This document shows positions 36,567 through 44,921 of a stretch of 64,000 nucleotides of DNA, in pieces. The position numbers and the translations under genes were made by a program. The stretch spans positions 62,001 to 126,000 of the forward strand of contig CBFHQL010000006.1 of NCBI GenBank assembly GCA_965658025.1, given 5' to 3'. Within the stretch, counting starts at the first letter, position 1; every line of letters starts with the position of its first letter. The notes beneath the pieces were generated by a model. The model saw only the letters and a list, made by a program, of their open reading frames with translations, did not search any database and was not told the origin of the DNA. This DNA is from UBA3537 sp965658025. GTDB lineage: Bacteria; Bacteroidota; Bacteroidia; Flavobacteriales; Flavobacteriaceae.

Positions 36567-37412
36567 ATGGAGCAAATTTTTAATTATTTCGAAACTATTC
36601 CTTCGCTTCACCGCAGTATTATTTTGGTTGGTGGACTAACCTTTTTTTGGGTTTTAGAAGGTGCTGTACCATTGGTTAATTTTAAGTATAATAAATGGCG
36701 TCATGCTCTGCCTAATTTGTTTTTTACAGGAACCACTATTATTATCAATTTTAGTTTGGCCTTTTTGCTGCTTAAATCTGCCGATTGGGTGGTAGAAAAT
36801 CAATTTGGTATTTTGTATTGGCTGCCTGAAATGCCATTATGGCTTTTTGCACTTCTTGGTGTTTTGCTCATGGATTTGATAGGGGCCTATTTGCCACATT
36901 TTACAGAACACAAAATCAAGCCGCTTTGGATGATTCATTTAGTCCACCACTCCGATCATAAAGTGGATACCACCACAGCCAACAGACACCATCCATTGGA
37001 GAGTGTGGTGCGTTACGCCTTTACGCTTTTGGGTGTGTTTGTTATTGGTGCGCCTATTGCTCTTGTCATGCTTTACCAGTCCCTATCCTTGATAGCTACT
37101 CAATTTAGTCATGCCAATATTAAACTCTCAAAATCTATAGATATGGCGCTGAGTTATGTTATAGTTTCACCAGATATGCACAAAACACATCACCATTATA
37201 AACTCCCGCATACCGATTCCAATTATGGTAATATTTTTTCGATTTGGGATCGTCTTTTTGGAACTTATTCTTATTTAGATCGCGATGCGCTTGTCTATGG
37301 GGTGGATACATTTCCAGATGAAAAAGAGAACAGCAATTTGAAATCTTTACTCAAACAACCATTTCAAAAATACAGAAAGCCCACTACGGATACAGAAGGT
37401 AATTTGCTCTAA
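36567..37412 (+). CDS. Sterol desaturase / fatty acid hydroxylase family protein
   Basis: The 281-residue membrane protein has the family's histidine boxes: H-F-T-E-H, H-L-V-H-H-S-D-H, N-R-H-H, and H-K-T-H-H-H-Y-K-L-P-H near the C-terminus. These bind a di-iron centre that hydroxylates or desaturates lipids. Four membrane segments lie around them. The lipid substrate is unknown. A TTG six bases upstream is in frame but the ATG is preferred. Its 3' end overlaps the convergent DUF1343 gene by 29 bases. Confidence 0.9.
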   Translation: MEQIFNYFETIPSLHRSIILVGGLTFFWVLEGAVPLVNFKYNKWRHALPNLFFTGTTIIINFSLAFLLLKSADWVVENQFGILYWLPEMPLWLFALLGVLLMDLIGAYLPHFTEHKIKPLWMIHLVHHSDHKVDTTTANRHHPLESVVRYAFTLLGVFVIGAPIALVMLYQSLSLIATQFSHANIKLSKSIDMALSYVIVSPDMHKTHHHYKLPHTDSNYGNIFSIWDRLFGTYSYLDRDALVYGVDTFPDEKENSNLKSLLKQPFQKYRKPTTDTEGNLL

Positions 37413-38595
37413 TTTTTTTGAAATCTTCTAAATCTTCTTGCCAACTGTTTCGAATTTCTGATGCACTCCAACCTTCTTCAATTTGCTTTTGTAATTCCGT
37501 TTGCCCAGCGAGTTTTGTGAAAAATGAATTAAAAAAAGAGGACTTTTCAGCGGAGTTTTGATAGGCGACAATCAACCACTCCAAATTAATTTTACTCAAA
37601 GCATCAGTCCCTCTAAGGTCTTTTCCATAACACAATAAATTTTTGTTTTTTGGGTTTTTTGCACCAAAATTTGGCTTTGGCGTAAAACGAAAATCAAATT
37701 GTTTTTCATCAAGAAAAGGGCTTCCAAAAATTTGAAATTGTAGTTCCGTTCCACGGCCCACACTAATGTTTGTGCCTTCGAAAAAACATAAACTTGGGTA
37801 TAAATTTACGGCTTTTGCATTGGGAAGGTTTGGTGAAGGTTTGACGGGTAATTCGTATGTTTTTTTGTGGTGATAATTTGCCACAGGAACAACATTCAAA
37901 GTGCATTGAACGCCATTGTTTAACCATCCTTCGCCATTAATCATTTGAGCATATTCACCTACAGTCATACCATGTACAACAGGAACAGGATGCATGCCTA
38001 CAAAACTTTTATGATCAAGATTCAATACTGGACCGTCGATGTAATGGCCATTGGGATTGGGCCGATCCAAAATAAGTACAATAATCCCTAAATCTGCACA
38101 AGTTTCCATCATATAGTGCAAAGTGGATGTAAATGTATAAAAACGAGCGCCCACATCTTGAACATCAAAAATCACAACGTCAATATCCTTTAAAATTTCT
38201 GGATTGGGTTTACGGTTCGTACCATAAAGCGACACAATGGGCAATCCTGTTTTGACATCGACTCCATCTTTGACATATTCCCCAGCATCAGCCATACCTC
38301 TGTACCCATGCTCCGGTGCAAATACTTTCTTGATGGCCACACCTAAACTTAAAAGGGAATCAACCAAGTGGGTGTACTCTTGTACAGATGAATCTTCTCT
38401 GTGGTGTTTGAAAATTACAGAGGTTTGATTGGCTACAACACTAACATTTTTTCCTTGAAGCATCGGTACATATAGTTCCAACTGATTGGCGCCCACAACT
38501 GGATTTGCTTGATTTTGTTTTGTAGAACGATTTCCACAAGACAGAAATACCACAACAAATAATAAAACTGTATTTTTGATAATCTTAAATTTCAT
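37384..38595 (-). CDS. DUF1343 / NamZ-like exo-N-acetylmuramidase, lipoprotein
   Basis: DUF1343 proteins include Bacillus NamZ, which removes terminal MurNAc from peptidoglycan fragments. The 403-residue protein has a lipoprotein signal ending V-F-L-S-C-G and the family core: FAPEHGYRG, the I-V-S-L-Y-G-T segment, DVQDVGARFYTF, RPNPNGHYIDGP, and V-V-H-G-M-T-V-G-E-Y-A. It probably acts in cell-wall recycling in the periplasm. Specificity for MurNAc here is inferred from the family. Confidence 0.88.
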   Translation of the reverse strand: MKFKIIKNTVLLFVVVFLSCGNRSTKQNQANPVVGANQLELYVPMLQGKNVSVVANQTSVIFKHHREDSSVQEYTHLVDSLLSLGVAIKKVFAPEHGYRGMADAGEYVKDGVDVKTGLPIVSLYGTNRKPNPEILKDIDVVIFDVQDVGARFYTFTSTLHYMMETCADLGIIVLILDRPNPNGHYIDGPVLNLDHKSFVGMHPVPVVHGMTVGEYAQMINGEGWLNNGVQCTLNVVPVANYHHKKTYELPVKPSPNLPNAKAVNLYPSLCFFEGTNISVGRGTELQFQIFGSPFLDEKQFDFRFTPKPNFGAKNPKNKNLLCYGKDLRGTDALSKINLEWLIVAYQNSAEKSSFFNSFFTKLAGQTELQKQIEEGWSASEIRNSWQEDLEDFKKIRANYLLYP

Positions 38596-38604
38596 TTTTT
38601 AGAC

Positions 38605-39840
38605 TTGAATTTCGAATTATTCATCGCAAAGCGTCTTATAAACGCAAAGTCCTATAAAAGTAGTGTTTCGGCGCCAATAATAAAAATAGGAATTGTAGCC
38701 ATTGCCATCAGTATGGTGGTGATGCTTATTGCGGTAGCCGTGAGCATAGGGCTGCAACAAAAAATTCGCGATAAAGCTGTGGCTTTTAATGGACACATTA
38801 CCATCTCAAATTTCGATACTAATGCCTCTCAAGGTGCTCAAGTACCGATTTCTAAAAATCAACCATTTTATCCCGAGTTTACATCTGTTGACGGTATTAA
38901 CCACGTTCAAGCTGTAGCACATAAATTTGGCATCATAAGGACGGAAACTGATTTTGAAGGACTTTATGTAAAGGGCGTGGGTCAGGATTATGATTGGCGT
39001 TATTTTAATGATTTTTTAATTGAGGGGCGCATACCTATTTATTCAGATAAATACAGTCAAGAGGTGCTGATTTCTGAGTATTTGAGTCGAAGATTAAACT
39101 TAAAAGTAGGGCAATCCTTCCAAATGTATTTTTTGAAATCAGATACAAATCGTCCCCCAAGCATTGTCAAATTTTTGGTTGTTGGGATTTTTAATTCGGG
39201 TTTTGAGGAATTAGACAAAACTTTTCTGATCGGCGATATCAATCATGTTCAGCGACTCAATCGATGGGAAAAAGACCAAATAGGCCAGTTTGAAGTTTTT
39301 GTAAAAGATTACGACACCTTAGAGGATAAAGGCATTGAAGTTTATGCCCAAACCCCATCAACATTAAATGCTGAAACTGTAAAACAAAAATATGCACTCA
39401 TTTTTGAGTGGATTTCAATTTTTGACAAAAACACCTATGGCATCATTGGAATGATGATTTTGGTAGGCGTCATCAACATGATTACAGCGCTGTTGGTTTT
39501 GATTTTGGAACGTACACGCATGGTTGGGCTACTTAAAGCGTTGGGCAGCACCAATTGGAGTATACAAAAAGTATTTTTGTACGTTGCAGGTTATTTGTCT
39601 CTCATCGGACTTTTAATTGGAAACTTAATTGGTCTGTCTCTATTGTTTATTCAAAAATATTGGAGTCCGATAACCCTAGATCCATCGGTGTATTATGTCA
39701 CCAAAGCTCCTGTTTTCATCGATATACAGTACATTTTTGGTCTGAATTTGATGACCTTTTTGGTGTGTTTAATAGTCCTCGTCATTCCTTCTTATTTGAT
39801 TACAAAAATTAATCCTGTGCAAGCCATAAAATTTGATTAA
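38605..39840 (+). CDS. LolC/E- or MacB-type ABC permease (FtsX family)
   Basis: The 411-residue protein starts at TTG (M-N-F-E-L-F-I-A-K-R); no ATG or GTG fits better. One N-terminal membrane span (about 25-48), a large periplasmic domain (about 50-260), and three C-terminal spans with the FtsX motif T-R-M-V-G-L-L-K-A-L-G-S are visible. LolCDE extracts lipoproteins to the outer membrane. No ATPase gene lies next to it, so the partner is encoded elsewhere. The start lies 9 bases from the divergent DUF1343 gene start. Confidence 0.88.
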   Translation: MNFELFIAKRLINAKSYKSSVSAPIIKIGIVAIAISMVVMLIAVAVSIGLQQKIRDKAVAFNGHITISNFDTNASQGAQVPISKNQPFYPEFTSVDGINHVQAVAHKFGIIRTETDFEGLYVKGVGQDYDWRYFNDFLIEGRIPIYSDKYSQEVLISEYLSRRLNLKVGQSFQMYFLKSDTNRPPSIVKFLVVGIFNSGFEELDKTFLIGDINHVQRLNRWEKDQIGQFEVFVKDYDTLEDKGIEVYAQTPSTLNAETVKQKYALIFEWISIFDKNTYGIIGMMILVGVINMITALLVLILERTRMVGLLKALGSTNWSIQKVFLYVAGYLSLIGLLIGNLIGLSLLFIQKYWSPITLDPSVYYVTKAPVFIDIQYIFGLNLMTFLVCLIVLVIPSYLITKINPVQAIKFD

Positions 39841-39860
39841 TTAAACTTCATCAAAATTCG

Positions 39861-39892
39861 TTTGCACTGACTTTTTATTTGATGTAAATTTG
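39861..39892 (+). promoter_or_regulatory. Complete Bacteroidota promoter before the CBS-like gene
   Basis: TTTG at 39861-39864 and TAAATTTG at 39885-39892 are 20 bases apart, the canonical -33/-7 layout. The ATG follows after 14 bases. Confidence 0.7.
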
Positions 39893-39906
39893 TCTAAATT
39901 TTCTAC

Positions 39907-40887
39907 ATGGATTACGCCAATAATATTCTTGAAACCATAGGGCAAACACCGCTTGTAAAACTCAACACATTGACTGCAGAACTTCCTTGTTTGGTGCTCG
40001 CAAAATATGAAACCTTCAACCCTGGTAACTCTGTCAAGGATCGAATGGCACTCCAAATGATTGAAGATGCTGAAGCAGATGGTCGTTTAAAACCAGGAGG
40101 TACCATCATCGAAGGCACATCTGGCAATACAGGTATGGGCTTAGCGCTTGCCGCTATTGTAAAAGGGTACAAGTGTATTTTTGTTTTGTCTGATAAACAA
40201 TCTAAAGAAAAAATGGATATTCTCAGGGCTGTGGGTGCTGAAGTGGTGGTTTGTCCAACAGATGTAGCACCTGAAGATTCACGCTCCTATTACTCGGTTT
40301 CTAAGCGTTTGGCAGAAGAGACGCCCAATTCATGGTATGTCAATCAGTATGATAATCCGAGCAATTGTAAAGCTCATTTTAAAAGTACCGGTCCTGAAAT
40401 TTGGGAACAAACTGAGGGAAAAGTCACTCATTTTGTGGTAGGCGTAGGAACTGGAGGCACGATCTCTGGTGTAGGTAGTTTTTTAAAAATGAAAAACCCA
40501 AACATTAAAGTTTGGGGTATTGACACCTACGGCAGTGTGTTCAAAAAATACCACGAGACCGGTATTTTTGATGAAAATGAGATCTATCCTTACGTGACCG
40601 AAGGCATTGGAGAAGATATCCTTCCGGCTAACGTAAATTTTGATCTTATCGATGGATTCACAAAAGTCACCGACAAAGATGCTGCTGTATACACCCAACG
40701 CTTAGCCAAAGAAGAAGGGATGTTTTTGGGGAATTCTGCTGGTGCAGCTATAAAAGGGGTATTGCAACTCAAAGAACATTTTGGACCAGACGATGTAGTG
40801 GTGGTATTGTTTCACGACCACGGCAGTCGCTATGTCGGTAAAATGTTTAATGATGATTGGATGCGTTCAATGGGGTATTTGGATTAA
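39907..40887 (+). CDS. PLP-dependent cystathionine beta-synthase/cysteine synthase-like enzyme
   Basis: The 326-residue fold-II PLP enzyme has the lysine-bearing N-P-G-N-S-V-K-D-R (Schiff-base Lys near 43), the EGTSGNTGMGLA asparagine loop and the GVGTGGTISG phosphate loop. The E-G-I-G-E-D-I-L-P motif and the S-K-E-K-M-D-I-L-R-A-V-G-A-E region resemble cystathionine beta-synthase more than standard CysK. It lacks the C-terminal CBS regulatory domain. The enzyme makes cysteine or cystathionine; the exact reaction is uncertain. It has its own promoter. Confidence 0.87.
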   Translation: MDYANNILETIGQTPLVKLNTLTAELPCLVLAKYETFNPGNSVKDRMALQMIEDAEADGRLKPGGTIIEGTSGNTGMGLALAAIVKGYKCIFVLSDKQSKEKMDILRAVGAEVVVCPTDVAPEDSRSYYSVSKRLAEETPNSWYVNQYDNPSNCKAHFKSTGPEIWEQTEGKVTHFVVGVGTGGTISGVGSFLKMKNPNIKVWGIDTYGSVFKKYHETGIFDENEIYPYVTEGIGEDILPANVNFDLIDGFTKVTDKDAAVYTQRLAKEEGMFLGNSAGAAIKGVLQLKEHFGPDDVVVVLFHDHGSRYVGKMFNDDWMRSMGYLD

Positions 40888-40924
40888 TCAGCCCTAAACT
40901 TTTTCTAAATTATTTTTATTTTCT

Positions 40925-40945
40925 TCTAAAATGGTTAATTTTAGA
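40925..40945. repeat. 8-bp inverted repeat at the DUF2851 start
   Basis: TCTAAAAT and ATTTTAGA form a perfect pair around the loop GGTTA and end 2 bases before the ATG. It could be an operator or a start-codon hairpin. Confidence 0.45.
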
Positions 40946-40947
40946 CC

Positions 40948-42222
40948 ATGCAAGAAGACTTTTTACATCATGTCTGGTTGCATAAAAAATTCGCCCTCGA
41001 ATCGTTACATACAACCGAAAATCAATCCATTGTCATCAAATCGGTTGGTATACCCAACAGCAATTCAGGCCCCGATTTTTTTAATGCACAACTTTATATC
41101 GATCAACAATTGTGGGTAGGTAATGTGGAAATTCATGTGCAATCTTCCGATTGGTATGTGCATCGTCATGAGCAAGACCCTGCCTACGACAATGTGATTT
41201 TGCACGTGGTTTGGGCGCATGACAGCGAGGTGTTTCGTGCGGATAATTCTGTGGTACCGACCTTAGTCCTTCAACCCTATGTATCTGCTCAACTTTTAGA
41301 AAATTATTTCACTTTAAAAGCGAATAAAAACCAGTGGATTCCATGTGCGTCACAATTTCCCTCTGTAGATGAGTTTCTAATTTCCAACTGGGTGGAACGC
41401 CTGTATTTTGAACGTTTAGAGCATAAATTCGAACCTATCCAAAGACAACTCACTGCAACCCATCAAGATTGGGAAGTGGTGATGTTTTGGCAATTGGCAC
41501 GTGCTTTTGGGGCTAAAGTCAATGCAGATGCCTTTTGGAGTGTGGCCAAATCTTTTCCATTTTCTATTTTTCGAAAAATTCAAAATAATCCGTTGCAAAT
41601 GGAAGCTCTATTGTTTGGGCAGTCGGGCTTGCTTGACGCCGATGTGGAGGATCCGTATTTTAGAGATTTAAAAAGCGCATACGATTTTTTAAAACAAAAA
41701 CATCAACTTTCAAATGTAGGTGTGTTGCCCTTGAAATTTTTTAGATTAAGACCGCCAAATTTCCCCACGATACGACTGGCACAATTGGTCCAATTGTACC
41801 ACAAAAACACACCTCTATTTTCAAAATTGATGCAAGCCCATTCTTATACAGAATTACAAGATTTATTAAGCGCTGAAACTTCAGATTTTTGGCGGACGCA
41901 TTATACTTTTAAAAAAACATCAGCAGAAAAACTAAAACCTATTTCAAAATCTTTTGCCGATTTACTCATTATCAATGCGGTGCTGCCCATGCGGTACGCC
42001 TACCATATGGTAAAGGGTTTGGATCAAGAGGATTTAATTTCAATCATTAAGGCCATACCACCAGAGCAAAACGCGATTGTTAAGGCCTTTAATGCGCTAA
42101 AACCCATTGCAGAAACTGCTCTTGAATCTCAAGCGCTTATAGAACTCAAAAATAACTATTGCGATCAATTTAAATGCCTTCAATGTGGCATTGGTAGTGT
42201 ACTTTTGAATCGAAATGCGTAA
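40948..42222 (+). CDS. DUF2851 family protein
   Basis: The 424-residue protein carries the DUF2851 N-terminal pattern: L-H-H-V-W-L-H-K-K-F, NSGPDFFNAQLYID and V-G-N-V-E-I-H-V-Q-S-S-D-W, the last resembling a nuclease-like core with acidic residues. A C-terminal CDQFKCLQCGIG segment has three cysteines that could bind zinc. Function is unknown. It is followed at 8 bases by a PspC-like gene. Confidence 0.85.
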   Translation: MQEDFLHHVWLHKKFALESLHTTENQSIVIKSVGIPNSNSGPDFFNAQLYIDQQLWVGNVEIHVQSSDWYVHRHEQDPAYDNVILHVVWAHDSEVFRADNSVVPTLVLQPYVSAQLLENYFTLKANKNQWIPCASQFPSVDEFLISNWVERLYFERLEHKFEPIQRQLTATHQDWEVVMFWQLARAFGAKVNADAFWSVAKSFPFSIFRKIQNNPLQMEALLFGQSGLLDADVEDPYFRDLKSAYDFLKQKHQLSNVGVLPLKFFRLRPPNFPTIRLAQLVQLYHKNTPLFSKLMQAHSYTELQDLLSAETSDFWRTHYTFKKTSAEKLKPISKSFADLLIINAVLPMRYAYHMVKGLDQEDLISIIKAIPPEQNAIVKAFNALKPIAETALESQALIELKNNYCDQFKCLQCGIGSVLLNRNA

Positions 42223-42230
42223 CTTGCGGT

Positions 42231-42458
42231 ATGAAGTTATTTTATCAGCTTTTGTTCTATTTACAGCGTCATGGATTTCATGTTTGCCAACGTATTGCCG
42301 ATCGTTTTGGGATGCGCGCCAAAGTGGTACGTACATCTTTTATTTATGTGACGTTTGTGACCATTGGCTTTGGCTTTGCAGTCTATTTATTTTTGGCCTT
42401 TTGGTTGCGCATCAAAGATTTGATTTTTTCGAAACGCAGCTCTGTTTTTGATATTTAA
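42231..42458 (+). CDS. PspC-domain small membrane protein
   Basis: The 75-residue protein matches the PspC pattern: an N-terminal H-G-F-H-V-C-Q-R-I-A-D-R-F-G (the G-V-C-x-G-L-A-x-x-F-G-like part), an A-K-V-V-R-T-S-F linker and one transmembrane span with an F-L-A-F-W-L end. PspC proteins help sense envelope stress. No other psp gene is near. The K+ channel gene starts 4 bases after it, so they may be co-transcribed. Confidence 0.7.
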   Translation: MKLFYQLLFYLQRHGFHVCQRIADRFGMRAKVVRTSFIYVTFVTIGFGFAVYLFLAFWLRIKDLIFSKRSSVFDI

Positions 42459-42462
42459 ACCT

Positions 42463-43491
42463 ATGTCTAACCCCATTATAAAAATTTTTAGATCCAAACT
42501 CAATACCGCTGTGGTATTGCTTGTTCTTGTGCTGATTATTGGTGTTATTGGCTTTAAATCAATTTCTGATTTTTCTTGGATTGATGCCATATATATGACC
42601 GTCATCACAGTGACTACGGTGGGTTTTGGTGAAGTACATCCTTTAGATCAAGAAGCAAAAATATTTACCATTATTCTGATTTTAACCAGTGTCATTATTG
42701 TAGGATATGCGTTAAAAGTGATTACGGAATACATCATTTCGAGGAATAATATCAACGAATTAAAACAAAAGAAAATGCAAAAGAAAATTGATGCACTATC
42801 CGGCCATGTCATCATTTGTGGTTATGGTCGAAATGGAAAACAAGCCGCCAAAAAATTGGCCACCCACAACCGTACTTTTGTGGTGATTGAAAAAGACGAA
42901 CAAGTGGTTCAAAAACACCAAAATGAAGCTACTCTTTTTGTAACAGGTAACGCCAACGAAGATGAGGTGTTAGCCGCTGCAGGAATCGATAGGGCCTCTT
43001 GTTTGATTTCCGCCTTGCCCAATGATTCAGAAAATGTTTTTGTGGTGCTTTCGGCACGTCAAATTAACCCAGACATCAGAATTATTAGTCGGGCGTCGCA
43101 AGAGTCATCTTCCAGTAAACTGAAACTTGCAGGTGCCAACAATGTTATCCTTCCCGACCGTATTGGCGGTGACCATATGGCCTCTTTGGTGGTGGTTCCC
43201 GATTTGTTGGAGTTTGTCGATAACCTCTCTATTGTTGGCGATCAAACCATTAACATCGAAGAAGTTGCTGTTGAACAACTGTATGATACCGCCCAACAGA
43301 AAACAATTTTGGAATTGGATTTACGCAAAAAAACGGGTTGTAATGTCATTGGCTACAAAGACCAACACGGACAGTACCACATTAATCCAGAAGCCAACCA
43401 AAAACTCGTACCCGGATCCAAAGTGATTGTTTTGGGCAAACCCGAACAAATCCAAACCCTCAATTCGATTTATCATATCAAGTTGGGGTAG
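42463..43491 (+). CDS. Potassium channel with RCK/TrkA-N domain
   Basis: The 342-residue protein has two membrane spans around a pore loop with selectivity filter TVTTVGFGE, then a cytosolic RCK domain with the NAD-binding GYGRNGKQAAKKL glycine motif (around residue 112) and a TrkA-C-like end. It mediates gated K+ flux. The ATG is preferred over an in-frame TTG 15 bases upstream, which lies inside the previous gene. A folded non-coding region follows. Confidence 0.92.
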   Translation: MSNPIIKIFRSKLNTAVVLLVLVLIIGVIGFKSISDFSWIDAIYMTVITVTTVGFGEVHPLDQEAKIFTIILILTSVIIVGYALKVITEYIISRNNINELKQKKMQKKIDALSGHVIICGYGRNGKQAAKKLATHNRTFVVIEKDEQVVQKHQNEATLFVTGNANEDEVLAAAGIDRASCLISALPNDSENVFVVLSARQINPDIRIISRASQESSSSKLKLAGANNVILPDRIGGDHMASLVVVPDLLEFVDNLSIVGDQTINIEEVAVEQLYDTAQQKTILELDLRKKTGCNVIGYKDQHGQYHINPEANQKLVPGSKVIVLGKPEQIQTLNSIYHIKLG

Positions 43492-43563
43492 TAGGGTTTT
43501 GGGATTGGTTAGTATATGAGTAGTAGCGTGGGTTAGCACTTAACTTTGTAAGTATTCGCCAAG

Positions 43564-43608
43564 CTGAAAATCTGATGTTGTTGAGCTTGTCGAAACAAGG
43601 ATTTTCAG
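43564..43608. repeat. Compound hairpin repeat
   Basis: CTGAAAATC (43564-43572) and GATTTTCAG (43600-43608) form a 9-bp stem. Inside it, CTTGT-CGAA-ACAAG makes a second hairpin directly abutting the right arm. The TTGAGCTTGTCGAAAC string resembles a fragment common in flavobacterial intergenic DNA. No gene is seen across 43492-43746. Confidence 0.55.
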
Positions 43609-43640
43609 AACTAGGCAAGAACAAGCAATTACTTATAGCC

Positions 43641-43758
43641 ATTGTTGTAAAACCCCGCTACCGCACGATTCCTATCGTGTGGTTTTTATTTTGGAACGCG
43701 AAAGGATTAACTTCGTTGAATCTTCGATTTCGCGCACCAGCGGGGGCTATTCAACAAT
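43641..43758. other. Multi-helix folded element with a three-way junction
   Basis: Nested complementary arms are present. P0 is ATTGTTG (43641-43647) with CAACAAT (43752-43758). P1 is CCCCGCT (43653-43659) with AGCGGGG (43739-43745). P1 encloses two hairpins: P2, CCGCACGAT/ATCGTGTGG (43661-43682, loop TCCT), and P3, CGCGAAA/TTTCGCG (43697-43734) with an inner GATTAAC/GTT-G-AATC stem. P2 is followed by TTTTTATTTT, so it may also end the K+ channel transcript. The right P0 arm lies inside the last codons of the lipoprotein gene. Its function is unknown; a mobile or cassette-like element is possible. Confidence 0.6.
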
Positions 43759-44211
43759 TTGTAGCTCAACATATGTTTCATCATCTTCAGTCAGTTGAAC
43801 AGAATATATTAAATCAGCAGAGTTTCCATTATCCAACATTAGAATTGCTTCACAAGTACATTTCCTAAGGTCCTCTTGCTTATTTGAAGTCCTTATGTTT
43901 TGGATTTTCGGATTTAAATTGTTTACTATCCTTTTAGAATTACTGATTATATCTGTATATAAATCACTTTTTGATTGACCAGTTCTAATTTCTTTTCTAA
44001 TATTATTTTTTAAATCATCAACATGGATAAAGTATTTCAAAGGGTAATTTAAGTTTAAACATTTTTGATATGCTATATCTGTTACAAGTGACTCTTTCGC
44101 AAGTTCAAGAGCAATATCTTTTGCAAGTTCATCTGTACATTTTGGTTGAGTAGTACAAGAGGATAATAATGCAATTAGTCCTAGACTAGTGAATAAATTA
44201 TAAATCTTCAT
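43747..44211 (-). CDS. Hypothetical lipoprotein
   Basis: I do not recognise this 154-residue protein. It has a lipoprotein signal ending A-L-L-S-S-C-T, followed by a short helical body with K-C-T-D-E-L-A-K-D-I and a C-terminal strand end (Y-V-E-L-Q-I-V). Its codons overlap the right arm of the folded element at the 3' end. The next gene upstream on the same strand is another small lipoprotein with a 6-base gap. The pair looks accessory, unlike the housekeeping genes on both sides. Confidence 0.65.
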   Translation of the reverse strand: MKIYNLFTSLGLIALLSSCTTQPKCTDELAKDIALELAKESLVTDIAYQKCLNLNYPLKYFIHVDDLKNNIRKEIRTGQSKSDLYTDIISNSKRIVNNLNPKIQNIRTSNKQEDLRKCTCEAILMLDNGNSADLIYSVQLTEDDETYVELQIVE

Positions 44212-44217
44212 TACTAT

Positions 44218-44691
44218 TTAATTAATTGTCGAATATTCAGAAATGAATTTTTTGTTTTCCACGTTAAATGTTATGGTTAAAGTGTTATTACTAATAGCTC
44301 CGCCGCTGGAACCAATTGATTCTGTATTTGTAACTTCATAAATTTCGTTGCTTTTGGTATTTGTAACTTTTACATAAGTATCAGATAAGTAATTACTTCC
44401 ACTATTAATTTTAAATTTAACTCCAATAGCGTTCTTGATGTCAATTGTTTTTGAGTCAGCTAATTCAGAGTAGGCCTGTGGATTGATAATAGTTTTTGTT
44501 TCACTTTGAGATTGCCCATTTTTATCATTCCATAAAAATGTAACTTCAAGATTCAGGTCAGCGTCAGACAATTGCGCTGTGTATTCAATCTTAAAACTCA
44601 TATTTTCAGAATTGATATCACTTGGTTTGTCTTCTTTGCTGTTGCAATTCATTAACAATAAGGCAAAAAGAAGTAGAGCAGTTTTTTTCAT
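44218..44691 (-). CDS. Hypothetical lipoprotein, beta-rich
   Basis: The 157-residue protein has a lipoprotein signal ending L-L-L-M-N-C-N and a body of alternating strands (F-K-I-E-Y-T-A-Q-L, N-L-E-V-T-F-L-W-N), rich in Ser/Thr/Asn. It resembles an Ig- or calycin-like secreted domain, but I cannot name a family. It is the first gene of a two-gene unit. The putative ECF-type promoter lies about 40 bases upstream. Confidence 0.65.
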   Translation of the reverse strand: MKKTALLLFALLLMNCNSKEDKPSDINSENMSFKIEYTAQLSDADLNLEVTFLWNDKNGQSQSETKTIINPQAYSELADSKTIDIKNAIGVKFKINSGSNYLSDTYVKVTNTKSNEIYEVTNTESIGSSGGAISNNTLTITFNVENKKFISEYSTIN

Positions 44692-44732
44692 ATATTTTAG
44701 TTTTTATATTAATTTATACCTCCCTCAATAGT

Positions 44733-44773
44733 TTAGACCCCTAAAACCCCAAAAAGTCACATTTTTTAGCAAC
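44733..44773 (-). promoter_or_regulatory. Putative ECF-type composite promoter
   Basis: On the minus strand GTT, nine bases, TGTGAC, seventeen bases and GTCTAA match the same elements and spacings seen before the OmpA-family gene. An A-rich run precedes TGTGAC in both copies. Confidence 0.5.
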
Positions 44774-44921
44774 TTTTTTTCACTTTTTTTATGGTGGTAT
44801 ATTTAAATGGAAGTGCAAAAGAGCTATCCACTTAGAAATCAAAGGGTTAGATCATCAGTTGTAAAACTCATTTTTTTTTAGCATCTTGTTGCCACTTTTT
44901 AAAAAACCAACAGCATACCTT

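Noticed and set aside
43641..43758. Classic integron attC site
   Set aside because: The outer arms read ATTGTTG/CAACAAT and not RYYYAAC/GTTRRRY, and no integron integrase gene is in the window.
43575..43868. A 97-codon plus-strand frame across the folded region
   Set aside because: It runs through the hairpins and antisense to the lipoprotein gene; its product has no family-like features.
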